64,000 nucleotides of DNA, from contig QAZA01000014.1 of assembly GCA_003054695.1 (NCBI GenBank), forward strand, positions 1 to 64,000, in the 5' to 3' direction. The translations under genes and the position numbers were made by a program. The stretch is from Verrucomicrobia bacterium LW23 (GTDB taxonomy: Bacteria; Verrucomicrobiota; Verrucomicrobiia; Methylacidiphilales; UBA1321). The notes beneath the pieces were generated by a model. It had not been told where the DNA came from and did no database searches. It saw only the letters and a program-made list of their open reading frames with translations. The stretch's first letter is position 1. Each line of letters starts with the position of its first letter. Below are positions 49,650 to 61,687 of the stretch, piece after piece.

Positions 49650-51335
49650 ATGAGCACAGTGATGGCAGAACTGCTCGGTAAGTCCCTCCGTACTTACTCC
49701 GAAGGCAGCATTGTTAAAGGTCGCATCATCGAAAAGCGCGCCAGCGAAGTCCTCGTCGACATCGGCTACAAGTCCGAAGGCGTGATCTCCCTCGGCGAAT
49801 TCGATGACTCCCAGGCCCTCCAGGTCGGCGACGAAGTCGAAGTGCTCCTCGAGCGCCTGGAAAACGACGAAGGCATGGTCGTTCTCTCCAAGGAGAAGGC
49901 CGCCCAGAAGCAGAACTGGGAGAAGATCGTCAAAATCTACGAAGAAGGCGGCCTTATCACCGGTAAGGTGAAGGCAGTCGTCAAGGGCGGCCTGATGCTC
50001 AACGTCGGCGTCGAGGCGTTCCTGCCCGGCAGCCAGATCGACATCGTGGCGCCGAAGAATCTCAAGGAATTTGAGAACCAGACGCTGACCTGCAAAGTCG
50101 TCAAGATCAACGAAGAGCGCAAGAACGTCGTGCTCTCCCGGCGCGAGATCATTGAGGCCGAACGCGCCGAAAAGCGCGCCCGCCTGCTCGGCCAGATCGA
50201 GAAGAACAGCATCGTCAAGGGCACCGTCAAGAACATCACCGACTTCGGTGCGTTCATCGACCTCGACGGCCTGGACGGCCTGCTCCACATCACCGACATG
50301 TCATGGAGCCGCCTCAACCATCCTTCGGAGATCCTGAAGGTGGGTGCGGAGATCGAAGTGATCGTGCTCGACATCGACCGCGAGAAAGAGCGCGTTTCCC
50401 TGGGCCTGAAGCAGAAGAGCGAAAACCCGTGGGACAAGATCATCGAGAAGTACCCCGTGGGCATGAAGGTCAAGGGCAAAGTCACCAACCTCGTCCCCTA
50501 CGGCGCCTTCATCGAGCTCGAGCCCGGCATCGAAGGCCTCGTGCACGTCTCCGAGCTCTCGTGGACCAAGCGCATCGCCCGCCCCGCGGACGTGCTCACG
50601 CTTGGCCAGGAGATCGACGCGCAGGTCATCGGCGTCTCCAAGGACGACCAGAAGGTCTCCCTCTCCGTCCGCCAGGTGGACACCAACCCGTGGGAGGAAG
50701 TCTCCGCCAAGTACCCTGTGGGCACCACCGTTAAGGGTAAGGTCCGCAACCTCACCGCCTACGGCGCTTTCATCGAGATCGAAGAAGGCATCGACGGCAT
50801 GATCCACGTGTCCGACCTCTCCTGGACGCGCAAGATCAATCACCCGAGCGAAATGCTGAAGAAGGGCGACGAAGTGGAAGCGCTTGTCATGGAAATCGAC
50901 AAGAGCAACCAGCGCATCTCCCTCTCCATGAAGGCTTTGGCTGATGATCCGTGGAAGAGCATCGAGCAGAAGTACAAGATGGGCGACGTCGTCTCCGGCA
51001 AGGTCAGCAAGGTCGCCAGCTTTGGCGCCTTCATCCAGCTGGAAGAAGAAATCGATGGCCTGGTGCACATCTCGCAGATCTCCAACGAGCGCGTGGAAAA
51101 GGTGAAGGACGTGCTGAAGGTCGGTCAGGACGTGACCGCCCGCGTCATCAAGGTGGACAAGGGCGAGCGCCGCATCGGCCTCTCCATCAAGGCCGCCGAC
51201 TACACCCCCGAGCAGCTGGAGCGCGAGAAGCTCACCCTCGAAGCCCTCAAGCCCGGCGAAGACCTCGGCTCCCTGGAGCACGCCTTCGACAACGCCGGCC
51301 TGGAAGACTACCGCCCCGGCGAAAAGAAGCGCTAG
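49650..51335 (+). CDS. rpsA: 30S ribosomal protein S1
   Basis: 561 residues from the ATG at 49650 (MSTVMAELLG), with six S1 RNA-binding repeats as in full-length bacterial S1. Repeats begin near SEGSIVKGRIIEK, GGLITGKVKAVVKGG, NSIVKGTVKNITDFGAFIDL, VGMKVKGKVTNLVPYGAFIEL, VGTTVKGKVRNLTAYGAFIEI and MGDVVSGKVSKVASFGAFIQL. The DFGAF/YGAF and 'GL(L/V)H' blocks are intact. S1 unwinds and holds mRNA for the 30S subunit. This matters here because S1 helps recruit mRNAs that lack Shine-Dalgarno sequences. The gene's own ATG has no such sequence, so autoregulation through its leader is plausible. Confidence 0.97.
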   Translation: MSTVMAELLGKSLRTYSEGSIVKGRIIEKRASEVLVDIGYKSEGVISLGEFDDSQALQVGDEVEVLLERLENDEGMVVLSKEKAAQKQNWEKIVKIYEEGGLITGKVKAVVKGGLMLNVGVEAFLPGSQIDIVAPKNLKEFENQTLTCKVVKINEERKNVVLSRREIIEAERAEKRARLLGQIEKNSIVKGTVKNITDFGAFIDLDGLDGLLHITDMSWSRLNHPSEILKVGAEIEVIVLDIDREKERVSLGLKQKSENPWDKIIEKYPVGMKVKGKVTNLVPYGAFIELEPGIEGLVHVSELSWTKRIARPADVLTLGQEIDAQVIGVSKDDQKVSLSVRQVDTNPWEEVSAKYPVGTTVKGKVRNLTAYGAFIEIEEGIDGMIHVSDLSWTRKINHPSEMLKKGDEVEALVMEIDKSNQRISLSMKALADDPWKSIEQKYKMGDVVSGKVSKVASFGAFIQLEEEIDGLVHISQISNERVEKVKDVLKVGQDVTARVIKVDKGERRIGLSIKAADYTPEQLEREKLTLEALKPGEDLGSLEHAFDNAGLEDYRPGEKKR

Positions 51336-51365
51336 CAACGCGGGGTGTCGCATCCCTGTTGCTGA

Positions 51366-51387
51366 CGGGCCCTTCGGGGGCCCGTCG
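51366..51387 (+). other. GC-rich hairpin after rpsA
   Basis: GACGGGCCC and GGGCCCGTC flank a short TTCGG-type loop just downstream of the rpsA stop. No T-run follows. It may protect the rpsA mRNA end ahead of the terminator at 51436. Confidence 0.45.
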
Positions 51388-51435
51388 CGGCGGAGGGGAT
51401 GGCGCCTCTCGTGGTCTTACCTGCAGTTATTCACG

Positions 51436-51475
51436 ACAACCGTCGGCAGCGATGCCGGCGGTTGTTTTGCTTTTT
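51436..51475 (+). terminator. Rho-independent terminator of rpsA
   Basis: ACAACCGTCGGC pairs with GCCGGCGGTTGT (twelve base pairs, one G-T) around a six-base loop, followed by TTTGCTTTTT. This is the clearest intrinsic terminator in the window. Confidence 0.8.
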
Positions 51476-51543
51476 CGGGGCGATGCTCCGAAAGGATGTG
51501 GATACCATTTACATTTCATCTCACCTTTGATATAGATGCGGAC

Positions 51544-52458
51544 GTGAAATTCCTCTCCCAAGTGGCGTTCATGGCGCTGGTGCTGATGACGGGAACGGCT
51601 CAGGCACAACAACCCGCAGGTGCGACGGCATCGCCAACTCCTGCTTCGCCAAAGCCGGCCGTCAGGCTGCCGGACGTTGTCCTGGAGGTTACGCTGAAGG
51701 ATGGGCGCGTCTTCAAGAACTCGGTAGTGAAGGAGATACGGCAATACGGTGTCCTGCTGGCCAACGTTAAGGGAGCCGAAGAGATCCCGGCCGATATGTT
51801 ACCCGACGATCTTCGCAAGCGGTACGGGCTGGATACAAAAGAAGTTGCGGACTACTGGGTAAAGAAGCGTGCTGAAGGGGCGGAGAAGGCTTTGGAAGAT
51901 GAGATTCTGAAGGAGGCAGCTGCTGATGCTAAAGAGCGAGAGGATGCGAAGAATGCTACGCGTAGGTACATTCAGGGCAAGGTCGTTGAAAAGTACGAAA
52001 GCGGGCGCATCCTCGTTCGATTCGAGGAGAGCCATCGCGTAACCTACTTTAGGTCTCGCAACGTTCAGGCAAGGGTAAATCCATTGCAAGCCACGCCCAT
52101 GGACGGATGGTATGCAGTTGTGCGTGGCACGGGCGATCGCTTTTCCTTAAATCAGTACGTTTATATGTACGGGTTTACTACTCCGTATAAAGACGATAAC
52201 GACTATCATATCTATGATTTTGAACGCGTTATTGAACCTAAGACAGTCAAAGACTATTACGCCAGCTTGCCCCCCGCCGAGCGCGCAGCTAAAAAGAGGG
52301 AGCTTCTGGCGAAGGCCCGAGATCTCCGTTCAAAGGCATACGACAAGAAGATGGAAAGTATGAAACTAAGCGAAAGCTATAGAGATACTGCCGCAAACAG
52401 CGCCAAGAGCTTGATAGCGGAAGCCGAAGCGCTGGAGAAGGAAGCGGAGTCCCTGTAG
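51544..52458 (+). CDS. Exported hypothetical protein, AT-richer than its neighbours
   Basis: 304 residues from a GTG at 51544; an in-frame ATG at 51496 is the alternative. The signal peptide is VKFLSQVAFMALVLMTGTAQAQ. A Pro/Ala linker follows, then a small beta domain (VVLEVTLKDGRVFKNSVVKEI). Next comes a long charged helix region (about 110-150, KKRAEGAEKALEDEILKEAA), a second beta part (RRYIQGKVVEKYESGRILVRF, NQYVYMYGFTTPYKDDN) and a C-terminal coiled-coil-like helix. Its base composition is visibly more AT than the neighbours, a hint of more recent acquisition or a lineage-specific gene. No family is recognised. Confidence 0.7.
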   Translation: MKFLSQVAFMALVLMTGTAQAQQPAGATASPTPASPKPAVRLPDVVLEVTLKDGRVFKNSVVKEIRQYGVLLANVKGAEEIPADMLPDDLRKRYGLDTKEVADYWVKKRAEGAEKALEDEILKEAAADAKEREDAKNATRRYIQGKVVEKYESGRILVRFEESHRVTYFRSRNVQARVNPLQATPMDGWYAVVRGTGDRFSLNQYVYMYGFTTPYKDDNDYHIYDFERVIEPKTVKDYYASLPPAERAAKKRELLAKARDLRSKAYDKKMESMKLSESYRDTAANSAKSLIAEAEALEKEAESL

Positions 52459-52530
52459 ATCGCCCTGGACTCATGCTCCTTGGGCAGGCGGCACCGCCGT
52501 TGCTGTGCCACCCCCTTTGTCGGCTTCCGC

Positions 52531-54965
<2,435 letters not shown>

Positions 54966-55011
54966 GCGGCCGGCCTTGTGAGGAGCCGAACGCGAGGGCA
55001 ATGTGGCATAA

Positions 55012-55521
<510 letters not shown>

Positions 55522-55570
55522 GCGGTTTAGAGCGGGGCGGTCTCGCGTTCTTGAGTTCTGGCGTGCTTGC

Positions 55571-56896
55571 TTACGCCACACGCGCCTGCAGGGGCAAGGC
55601 CAGGGGGGCGGAGATGGTGGCGGGCGAGTGTGCGGTTTCCTCAAAGCACAGGTTGAGGTTCATGCTCTGCATGGACTTCTGCAGCAACAGGTTATCACGG
55701 GTGCCGCCGCAGGTGGAGCGGACGAGGAGATCGAGCGACGGGGCCTCGGTGGACTGCTGGATTCTGCCCGCCGCCAGGGCGCGTGTGCAGGTCAACATCC
55801 AGCGGCCGATGTAGTCGAAATTTTGCCGCACGGTGCTGAGCGGGGGATCGCTGAACTGGCTGGCGTCGGTGTTATTATAGCCCACGATGACAAAATCGAT
55901 CGGCGCGCTGAGCCCCAGCTTGTGCATGGCGGTGAGAAAGCGCAGGGCATGCTCGTCGTCGTAGCTGACGACGGCCAGCTCGCCGCGAAACTCCTTCCAC
56001 TGGCGCGCCAGCTCGTCCATGGGGCGGGAGCCACGCTGCACGAGGCCGGCGTGCGTCGGCAGGCCCTCGCGGGAGAGGTAGCAGGAGTAGGCGCTGAGCT
56101 TTTGCTGTAGCATTTTGTCCATCGGCGTGGACGGCCCGAGAAACGCGATGCGGCGATGGCCCATCAGGGCAAAGTAATGGCATAGCGCTTCGGTAGCGCT
56201 TAGCATGGTGGCGCCGAAAAGCTCGCGCACTTCAAAGCACCGGTGCTCCAGCCCGGGCAGGGGGAGGGGCAGGCTGAGGGGGATGGGGCTGTACTGAACC
56301 AGTTGGTGCATCTCGCTGGAGCGCTGGAGGGGAAACCAGGGTACGGCGGCAGCGCGGCAGCCTTCGTCGGCCAGCTTCTGGATTTGGCGCAACGCGTTGT
56401 CGCCAAAGTCGTTAATCCAGCCCAGGCGCAGCTCAACGCCTTCGCGCGCGGCGGCGGTGGTAATGGCGTGCACCACAGAGAACGCATAGCGATCGCTCTC
56501 GCTGAAGACAACGATGCCGATTTTCTCGTGAAGGCGCCGCCCGGTCATGTTGCCGGAAGGCACTGCCTGAGCGACCGCCCGCGTAAAATTGGCGGCGGCG
56601 GTGTCTCCTTCCGAAGTGCCTGATTCCACGGAGGTTGCGGTGCGTGCGGTGCCGGAAGCTGCGCTCTCTCCAGAGGATGGCGCGCTCTTGGCCACGTAGG
56701 TGCCGTTGCCGATAAGGCGGACGATCTTGCCTTCGTCGGTGAGTATCTTCAGTGCTTTACGCACGGTGAGAAAGTTGCACTTGTAGACGACCGCAAGATC
56801 TCTCTCGGCAGGCATGCGGGCGCCGGCGGGCAGGGAGACGATCAGCCTGCGCAGTTGCTGCTCGATCTTTTTGTGTTTGGGCTGCTTCCGTTTCAC
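55571..56896 (-). CDS. GntR-type HTH fused to a LacI-type sugar sensor (AraR-like regulator)
   Basis: 441 residues from a GTG at 56896. A GntR winged helix is at about 8-70: KIEQQLRRLIVSLPAGARMPAERDLA, then FLTVRKALKILTDEGKIVRL. A Ser/Ala/Thr-rich linker (about 72-120, SAPSSGESAASGTARTATSV) follows. The rest is a periplasmic-binding-protein-like sensor: IGIVVFSESDRYAFSVVHA, LMGHRRIAFLGPSTPMD, DFVIVGYNNTDASQFSDPPLSTVRQN. This architecture is that of AraR-type regulators. The ligand is probably a sugar. It lies upstream in the same direction as no obvious target; the next gene, LacI-type, is also on the minus strand, suggesting a small regulator cluster. Confidence 0.87.
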   Translation of the reverse strand: MKRKQPKHKKIEQQLRRLIVSLPAGARMPAERDLAVVYKCNFLTVRKALKILTDEGKIVRLIGNGTYVAKSAPSSGESAASGTARTATSVESGTSEGDTAAANFTRAVAQAVPSGNMTGRRLHEKIGIVVFSESDRYAFSVVHAITTAAAREGVELRLGWINDFGDNALRQIQKLADEGCRAAAVPWFPLQRSSEMHQLVQYSPIPLSLPLPLPGLEHRCFEVRELFGATMLSATEALCHYFALMGHRRIAFLGPSTPMDKMLQQKLSAYSCYLSREGLPTHAGLVQRGSRPMDELARQWKEFRGELAVVSYDDEHALRFLTAMHKLGLSAPIDFVIVGYNNTDASQFSDPPLSTVRQNFDYIGRWMLTCTRALAAGRIQQSTEAPSLDLLVRSTCGGTRDNLLLQKSMQSMNLNLCFEETAHSPATISAPLALPLQARVA

Positions 56897-57039
56897 GTGG
56901 GCCGGGCGGGTAAAGGTATGCGTTCCTGCAGATGGAACCTAGCATTCCTGGCGCGCGGTGTATAGCAAAAATGAAGCGAATGCTCGCATTTAAGCCAAAA
57001 GTATTGCTTTGCTATGTATCAGGCTCTCGCATGGCCGCT

Positions 57040-58149
57040 CTACACGTCCCGGCGCGAAGCCTCGGCGGTTGACGCCCTCACGATGAGCTCCGCCGGCAGG
57101 CTGAAACGCCGCGGGGGGCCGACGAGAATGCCCGCTGTGCGCTCCAGCGCGGCCTGCGCGGCCTTTTGCCCCACGGCGTAGCCATCCTGCCGCACGGTGG
57201 TGAGGGGCGGCGTAAAGTACTTCGCCTCCAGCAGGTTACCCACGCCCGCGATGCTAAGCCGCCCGGGCACGCTCAGCCCCAGGCGCGCGGCGGCCGTGTA
57301 GGCGTGCTCGGCCAGGTGGTCCGTGGCGCCGATAACGGCGGTGACCGACGGCGTGGCGGCCAGCCGTTCGGCCACCAGGTGGGAGGGATCGCCGCTCAGC
57401 GGCACTCGCAGGAAGTCGGCGGCAATGTGGTGGCGGGCGCGTTCCGCCCCAGGTGAGGCGCACTTGCCGTTGCCATTGTGCCCGGCGGCGGATATTCCGT
57501 TTGCCATGGCCAGCTCTTGGGCAATCGCGGCGCAGCGGTCGTCGGCCCAGCCCAGCTGCTCCGGCCCGGCCACCACCAGCAGGTAGCGGTGCCCCAGCGC
57601 GGCCAGATGCCTCACCAGGGCGCCGGCAATCAGCGCTTCGTCGTGGCCCACGGTATCCACCGCAAAGCCGGGCACCGCGTGGTCGATAAGGACGACGGGG
57701 ATGTTACGGCGTTCAAACTCGTGCAGGTGGCGCGCGTAATAGTTGGCAAACTCGGGCCACAAAATCACAGCGTCCACCCAGCGGTCCAGCAGGCGGTGAA
57801 TCTGCGCCAGCGCGTAGGTCTCGCGCGGCTCGGTGTGGCGCTCTGTGTCCCACAGAAACAGCGGCAGGTGGTCGGCCTCGGTCAGCCGGTCGTGAATGCC
57901 GTAGCATACCTCCTGCCAAAAGCTGTCGTGCGGCGGCACCAGCACCCCCATCGTCCGGCTTTTGCCGCTGCGGATGCTCCGCACCAGCGCGTTGGGCCGG
58001 TATCCCATCTTCTCCGCAGCCGCCATCACACGTGCACGCGTTTTCTCGGAGGACCCGGTAGCGCCGCGCAGGATGAGGGAGACCGTGGCGCGGGAGACGC
58101 CGGTGGCGGCGGCTATGGCCTGCTGGCTAAGGCGTTTAGGCTGAGGCAT
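57040..58149 (-). CDS. LacI-family transcriptional regulator
   Basis: 369 residues from an ATG at 58149. The helix-turn-helix is LSQQAIAAATGVSRATVSLIL (8-28), followed by the hinge segment KMGYRPNALVRSIRSGKS. The sensor starts at MGVLVPPHDSFWQEVCYG, and the late block SIAGVGNLLEAKYFTPPLTTVRQDG is standard. Its middle holds an extra Gly/Asn-rich loop (GISAAGHNGNGKCASPG). It is divergent from the GH50-like gene at 58484 with about 330 bases between, so that glycosidase gene is its most likely target, with itself. The inducer would then be an agar- or galactan-type oligosaccharide, by inference only. Confidence 0.9.
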   Translation of the reverse strand: MPQPKRLSQQAIAAATGVSRATVSLILRGATGSSEKTRARVMAAAEKMGYRPNALVRSIRSGKSRTMGVLVPPHDSFWQEVCYGIHDRLTEADHLPLFLWDTERHTEPRETYALAQIHRLLDRWVDAVILWPEFANYYARHLHEFERRNIPVVLIDHAVPGFAVDTVGHDEALIAGALVRHLAALGHRYLLVVAGPEQLGWADDRCAAIAQELAMANGISAAGHNGNGKCASPGAERARHHIAADFLRVPLSGDPSHLVAERLAATPSVTAVIGATDHLAEHAYTAAARLGLSVPGRLSIAGVGNLLEAKYFTPPLTTVRQDGYAVGQKAAQAALERTAGILVGPPRRFSLPAELIVRASTAEASRRDV

Positions 58150-58483
58150 TGGTGTGGATGCGTGATGCTGGATGGAGATGCAAAGGAGCGGAACGAAACG
58201 CGAGCGGGGACCGGCGTACCTTTGGGGGAAGTTGCTATCCTATTTATCAGATGCTAATCCGCCGGGCAAGGGAAAGGTCGCCGGTGTGACTGTCAAGTAA
58301 ATGGTCCCGCCCGCCTGTCAAGGCGGCTTAAACCCACCGCGCCATGCTTCCGCTTTGCTGTTCTTCAGAGACAAAAGCGCTTGCTTATGCTTTCCGGAAC
58401 GCTGCCTGCCACCCGCCGCAATGTTTCCTTGGGCGAGAATAAAAGCATTGATAATTCTCATATGATAAATTAGGCTCACCAAC
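58150..58483. other. Divergent intergenic region between LacI and GH50-like genes
   Basis: 334 bases. The half near the LacI gene is GC-rich; the half near the GH50-like gene is AT-rich (58430-58475) and includes the promoter listed separately. I see no convincing dyad operator. Confidence 0.45.
58448..58476 (+). promoter_or_regulatory. Candidate leaderless promoter of the GH50-like gene
   Basis: TTGATA (58448-58453), 17 bases, TAGGCT (58471-58476), then seven bases to the ATG at 58484. The -35 box is good and the -10 box weak. An alternative -10, TATGAT (58461-58466), lacks a -35 partner. Confidence 0.4.
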
Positions 58484-61471
58484 ATGATGATTCTCCCGCC
58501 CAACGTCGCCGCCCCCTCCGCCGCACCGCCCCGCGGCAAGGCGCCGCGCTTTCTCGCCGGAATCCGCTCTGCCGTCCGCGTGACCGGACTGCTGATTCTC
58601 ACCGCAACCTGTTGCGTCGCAAGCGCGTACGCAGGCAAGGATCCTAAGCTTTCCCTTTCCGAAAAAGGCATCCAGATCAACGCCGGCCCCGCCGGTACCT
58701 TCACGATGCAGGTGCCCGGCCTGCGCGTTAATGACAAAGACTACACGGGCGAAAAGCCGGTGACGGAGCTGACCGGCGACACGCTCGTCGCCAAGTACCC
58801 GAGCGGCGCGGAGGTCAAAATCACGCTCGACTCCAGCACGGCGGAGATCTCCGTTATCGGCGCCCCGGCCTCGGCCAAGGCGCTGGTTTTTGTGACGATG
58901 ATCCCCATCCAGTTTAACGGAGGAGGCAAGGCGGCCATCGGCAAAAAGGGGCAGGTGGCATTTCCCGAAGAAAAGGACAAGCAGCTGATTACGGATGGCT
59001 GGGGCGAAACGTTCACGCTGATCGATCCCTCCGGCGAAGGATACGCGATTGCGATGCCGGGCGACTATCAGCAGGTGCAGGACAATCGCGTGTTCAACTG
59101 GGCCGTTTTTGCCCACATCTATAACTACAGCTTTGCCGCGCAAAAGGGGAAGACCAACTTTACCCTGCGCTTTGGCGGCGTCGACGGCGCCACCGCATCC
59201 AAGCCGGCCCCCGCCGCCAAAAAGCCGGCCGCCTCGGCTGCCGCACCCCCTGCGGCCGTGCCCAGGCCCGGCGCCGGCTCGGGCGAAGCTCGCAAGTTTA
59301 TTGTGGATCGCTACGGGCAGAGCGTGCGCAAGGACTTTCCCGGCAAGGTGAAGGACGACGCCGAGCTGAAGGCCGACGGCGAGCGCATGACGGCCGAGCT
59401 GGCCGCCTACAAGCCCAACCCGGCCCTCGACATTTACGGCGGCCTGGCCGGCAGCGGCAAGCAGTACGGCCTTGCCAAAACGGGCTTCTTTCACCTGGGC
59501 AAGGTAAACGGCCGCGATGTGCTGGTAACGCCCGAAGGCAACATGTTCTTCCAGCTCGGCATGTGCGGCATCGCCAGCACGGATGACTACACCAAGGTGG
59601 GTGGGCGCGAGAAAATCTACGAGTGGCTGCCCGCCAAAGACGACGAGCGCTTTACCACCGCCTGGCGCGAAAAGAAGCCGGAATGGGGCATCTTCTCCTA
59701 CTACATTGCCAACTGGATACGCAAGTTTGACCGCCCCTTTACCTCCGAGGAATGGAACGCGCAAGCCGTCACCCGCCTGCGCTCCTGGGGCTTTAACAGC
59801 GCCGGCGCCTTCTCCAACTATGGCGAGGCGATGAAGGCCGCGAATTTTCCCACAGTTACCTTTCTGCCGCTGGGCGAGGGCGGGGGCGTGCAGGTGTTGC
59901 CCGATAAACTGGGCGCGGGCAGCCTGATCGATCCCTTTGTGCCGGGCACCGAGGAGGCGCTGGACGCGCGCTTTGCCAAGTCCGTGGCGCCCAAGGCCAA
60001 CGATCCGCTTATCATCGGCTTTTTCCTGAGCAACGAAGTGCACGTGGAGCTGTTGCCGAAGAAAATCCCCACCTACAAGGCCAGCAAAGTGGCCGCCAAG
60101 CGCAAGCTGGTGGAGACGCTGCAGGCCAAATACAAGGACATCGCCCGCTTTAACGAGGCGTGGAAACCCGCCCGCCCCTACGCCAGCTTTGAGGATTTGA
60201 AGGAAGAGCCTCTTTTTGTGCGATCGCAGGAGGCCGCGGCGGACATGACAACGTTTTACATCGAGTACATGGAGGCTTACTCCAGCATGGTGCAGCGCCT
60301 GTTTCGCAAGCATAACCCCAACCACCTGCTCATCGGCAGCCGCCTGACGCCGGGCACCGCGACGAACGAGATTGCCGTGCGCATCAGCGGCAAATACACG
60401 GATATCGTCAGCATCAACTACTACACCTACGCCATTGAAGAGAGCTTTTTGAAGCGCGTGCACGAGTGGAGCGGCGGCAAGCCGATGATCTTTAGCGAGT
60501 GGTACTACGCGGCCACCGACCACGGGCTGAACGGCGGTAAGGAGCTGAAGGATCAGGCCGAACGCGCCAAAGGATACCGCAACTACATCGAGCAAAGTGC
60601 CGCGTTGCCGTTTGTTGTTGGCTCGCAGTGGTTTATCTATACGGACCAATCCATCACCGGCCGCTTTTTCGAGGGCTTTAACGGCGAAGGCGCCAACACC
60701 GGCCTGGTCGATGTAACCGACCGCCCCTACCAGCCCGTGGTGGACGCCGCGAAGGAGACTCACGCCCGCGTGTACGACGTGATGCTGGGCAAAACCCCCG
60801 CCTTTGCCTACGACGACCCCCGCTTTAACGGCAAGAGCGGCGGCGGCGCCGATAAAGTCGTCGTCGTGCCCCGCGCCCTGCCAGGCATGAAGATGGACGG
60901 CAGCACCACCAACTGGCCCGGCCGTCCCGCGGAGCCGATAGAGTCGAGCCGCGTGGTGCATGGCGGCGTTAATCCGGCGCTGCGTGGGGATTTCCGCCTA
61001 TGCTGGGACGACGACAACCTGTATTTTCTTGTGCAGGTAAAGGATCCCACGCCTCTGAAAACCAACAAGGGCGACAAGCACCTGTGGGCTGCCGACTGCG
61101 TGGAGCTTTTCATCGGCGTTCAGGATGTAGACACTCCCGGGACGATGATCTTCAGCGACAAACAGGTGCTGATCGGCGCCAGCGAGTCGCCCAAGATGTA
61201 CATCGCCGACAACACCGACGGCGCCAGTGCCAGGCAATGCCAAAGCCTTGTGACGCCGGAAGTTACGGGTGATGGCTACGTGCTGCAGTGCTCCATTCCC
61301 TGGAAGGTGCTGGGTGTAACGCCCAAGGGTGGCATGCAGCTGCTGTTTGACGTAGCGATTGACAACAGCGACGACGGAGACTACCGCAAGCAACAGCTTG
61401 TGTGGAATGGTACCAGCAAGAACAGTACGGATCGCGGAGCCTGGGGCCGGGCCAAGCTGGTAGATAATTGA
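58484..61471 (+). CDS. Exported GH50-like glycosidase (beta-agarase type) with CBM9-like C-terminus
   Basis: 995 residues. A long signal region reaches about residue 50 (TGLLILTATCCVASAYA|GK). A beta-rich N-terminal domain is followed by an Ala/Pro linker (PAPAAKKPAASAAAPPAAVP). The GH50 part begins VDRYGQSVRKDFPGKVKDDAE, the usual GH50 entry block. Expected catalytic residues are Glu518 in FFLSNEVHVE (acid/base) and Glu672 in MIFSEWYYAATDHG (nucleophile). SQWFIYTDQSITGR and VDVTDRPYQP follow as in agarases. The last about 190 residues (LCWDDDNLYFLVQVKDPTPL and WAADCVELFIG) are CBM9-like. GH50 enzymes cut agarose, but a land or gut relative may use another galactan. Confidence 0.83.
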   Translation: MMILPPNVAAPSAAPPRGKAPRFLAGIRSAVRVTGLLILTATCCVASAYAGKDPKLSLSEKGIQINAGPAGTFTMQVPGLRVNDKDYTGEKPVTELTGDTLVAKYPSGAEVKITLDSSTAEISVIGAPASAKALVFVTMIPIQFNGGGKAAIGKKGQVAFPEEKDKQLITDGWGETFTLIDPSGEGYAIAMPGDYQQVQDNRVFNWAVFAHIYNYSFAAQKGKTNFTLRFGGVDGATASKPAPAAKKPAASAAAPPAAVPRPGAGSGEARKFIVDRYGQSVRKDFPGKVKDDAELKADGERMTAELAAYKPNPALDIYGGLAGSGKQYGLAKTGFFHLGKVNGRDVLVTPEGNMFFQLGMCGIASTDDYTKVGGREKIYEWLPAKDDERFTTAWREKKPEWGIFSYYIANWIRKFDRPFTSEEWNAQAVTRLRSWGFNSAGAFSNYGEAMKAANFPTVTFLPLGEGGGVQVLPDKLGAGSLIDPFVPGTEEALDARFAKSVAPKANDPLIIGFFLSNEVHVELLPKKIPTYKASKVAAKRKLVETLQAKYKDIARFNEAWKPARPYASFEDLKEEPLFVRSQEAAADMTTFYIEYMEAYSSMVQRLFRKHNPNHLLIGSRLTPGTATNEIAVRISGKYTDIVSINYYTYAIEESFLKRVHEWSGGKPMIFSEWYYAATDHGLNGGKELKDQAERAKGYRNYIEQSAALPFVVGSQWFIYTDQSITGRFFEGFNGEGANTGLVDVTDRPYQPVVDAAKETHARVYDVMLGKTPAFAYDDPRFNGKSGGGADKVVVVPRALPGMKMDGSTTNWPGRPAEPIESSRVVHGGVNPALRGDFRLCWDDDNLYFLVQVKDPTPLKTNKGDKHLWAADCVELFIGVQDVDTPGTMIFSDKQVLIGASESPKMYIADNTDGASARQCQSLVTPEVTGDGYVLQCSIPWKVLGVTPKGGMQLLFDVAIDNSDDGDYRKQQLVWNGTSKNSTDRGAWGRAKLVDN

Positions 61472-61518
61472 TACGCAACGTATTAGCAATACGTCAGAAA
61501 CTGCTTAGCGCCATCCCA

Positions 61519-61582
61519 GGCCAGGGACATGGCATGTCCCAGGGACACAAAATGTCCCCGGAGACATGCAATGTCCCTGGCC
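61519..61582. repeat. Three tandem 17-18-bp palindromes enclosed by a larger inverted repeat
   Basis: Units: GGGACATGGCATGTCCC (61524-61540), GGGACACAAAATGTCCC (61542-61558) and GGAGACATGCAATGTCCC (61560-61577), spaced at 18 bases. The outer arms GGCCAGGGACAT (61519-61530) and ATGTCCCTGGCC (61571-61582) are exact inverted copies. The block lies between the GH50-like and aldehyde dehydrogenase genes. It could be an operator array, a structured RNA or a small repeat element. Confidence 0.7.
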
Positions 61583-61687
61583 ATTTCCGTATGCGCGGGC
61601 ATGGTCACACCATCAATCGCGCTGGTGGTGGCGCTCTTCGTTCCCTTTGTGATCGTTTTGGGTGGTCCAAAGCGCCACAATCTCCAC

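Noticed and set aside
58385-60961. Minus-strand open frame of 858 codons opposite the GH50-like gene
   Set aside because: Antisense shadow. The catalytic motifs and signal peptide are on the plus strand.
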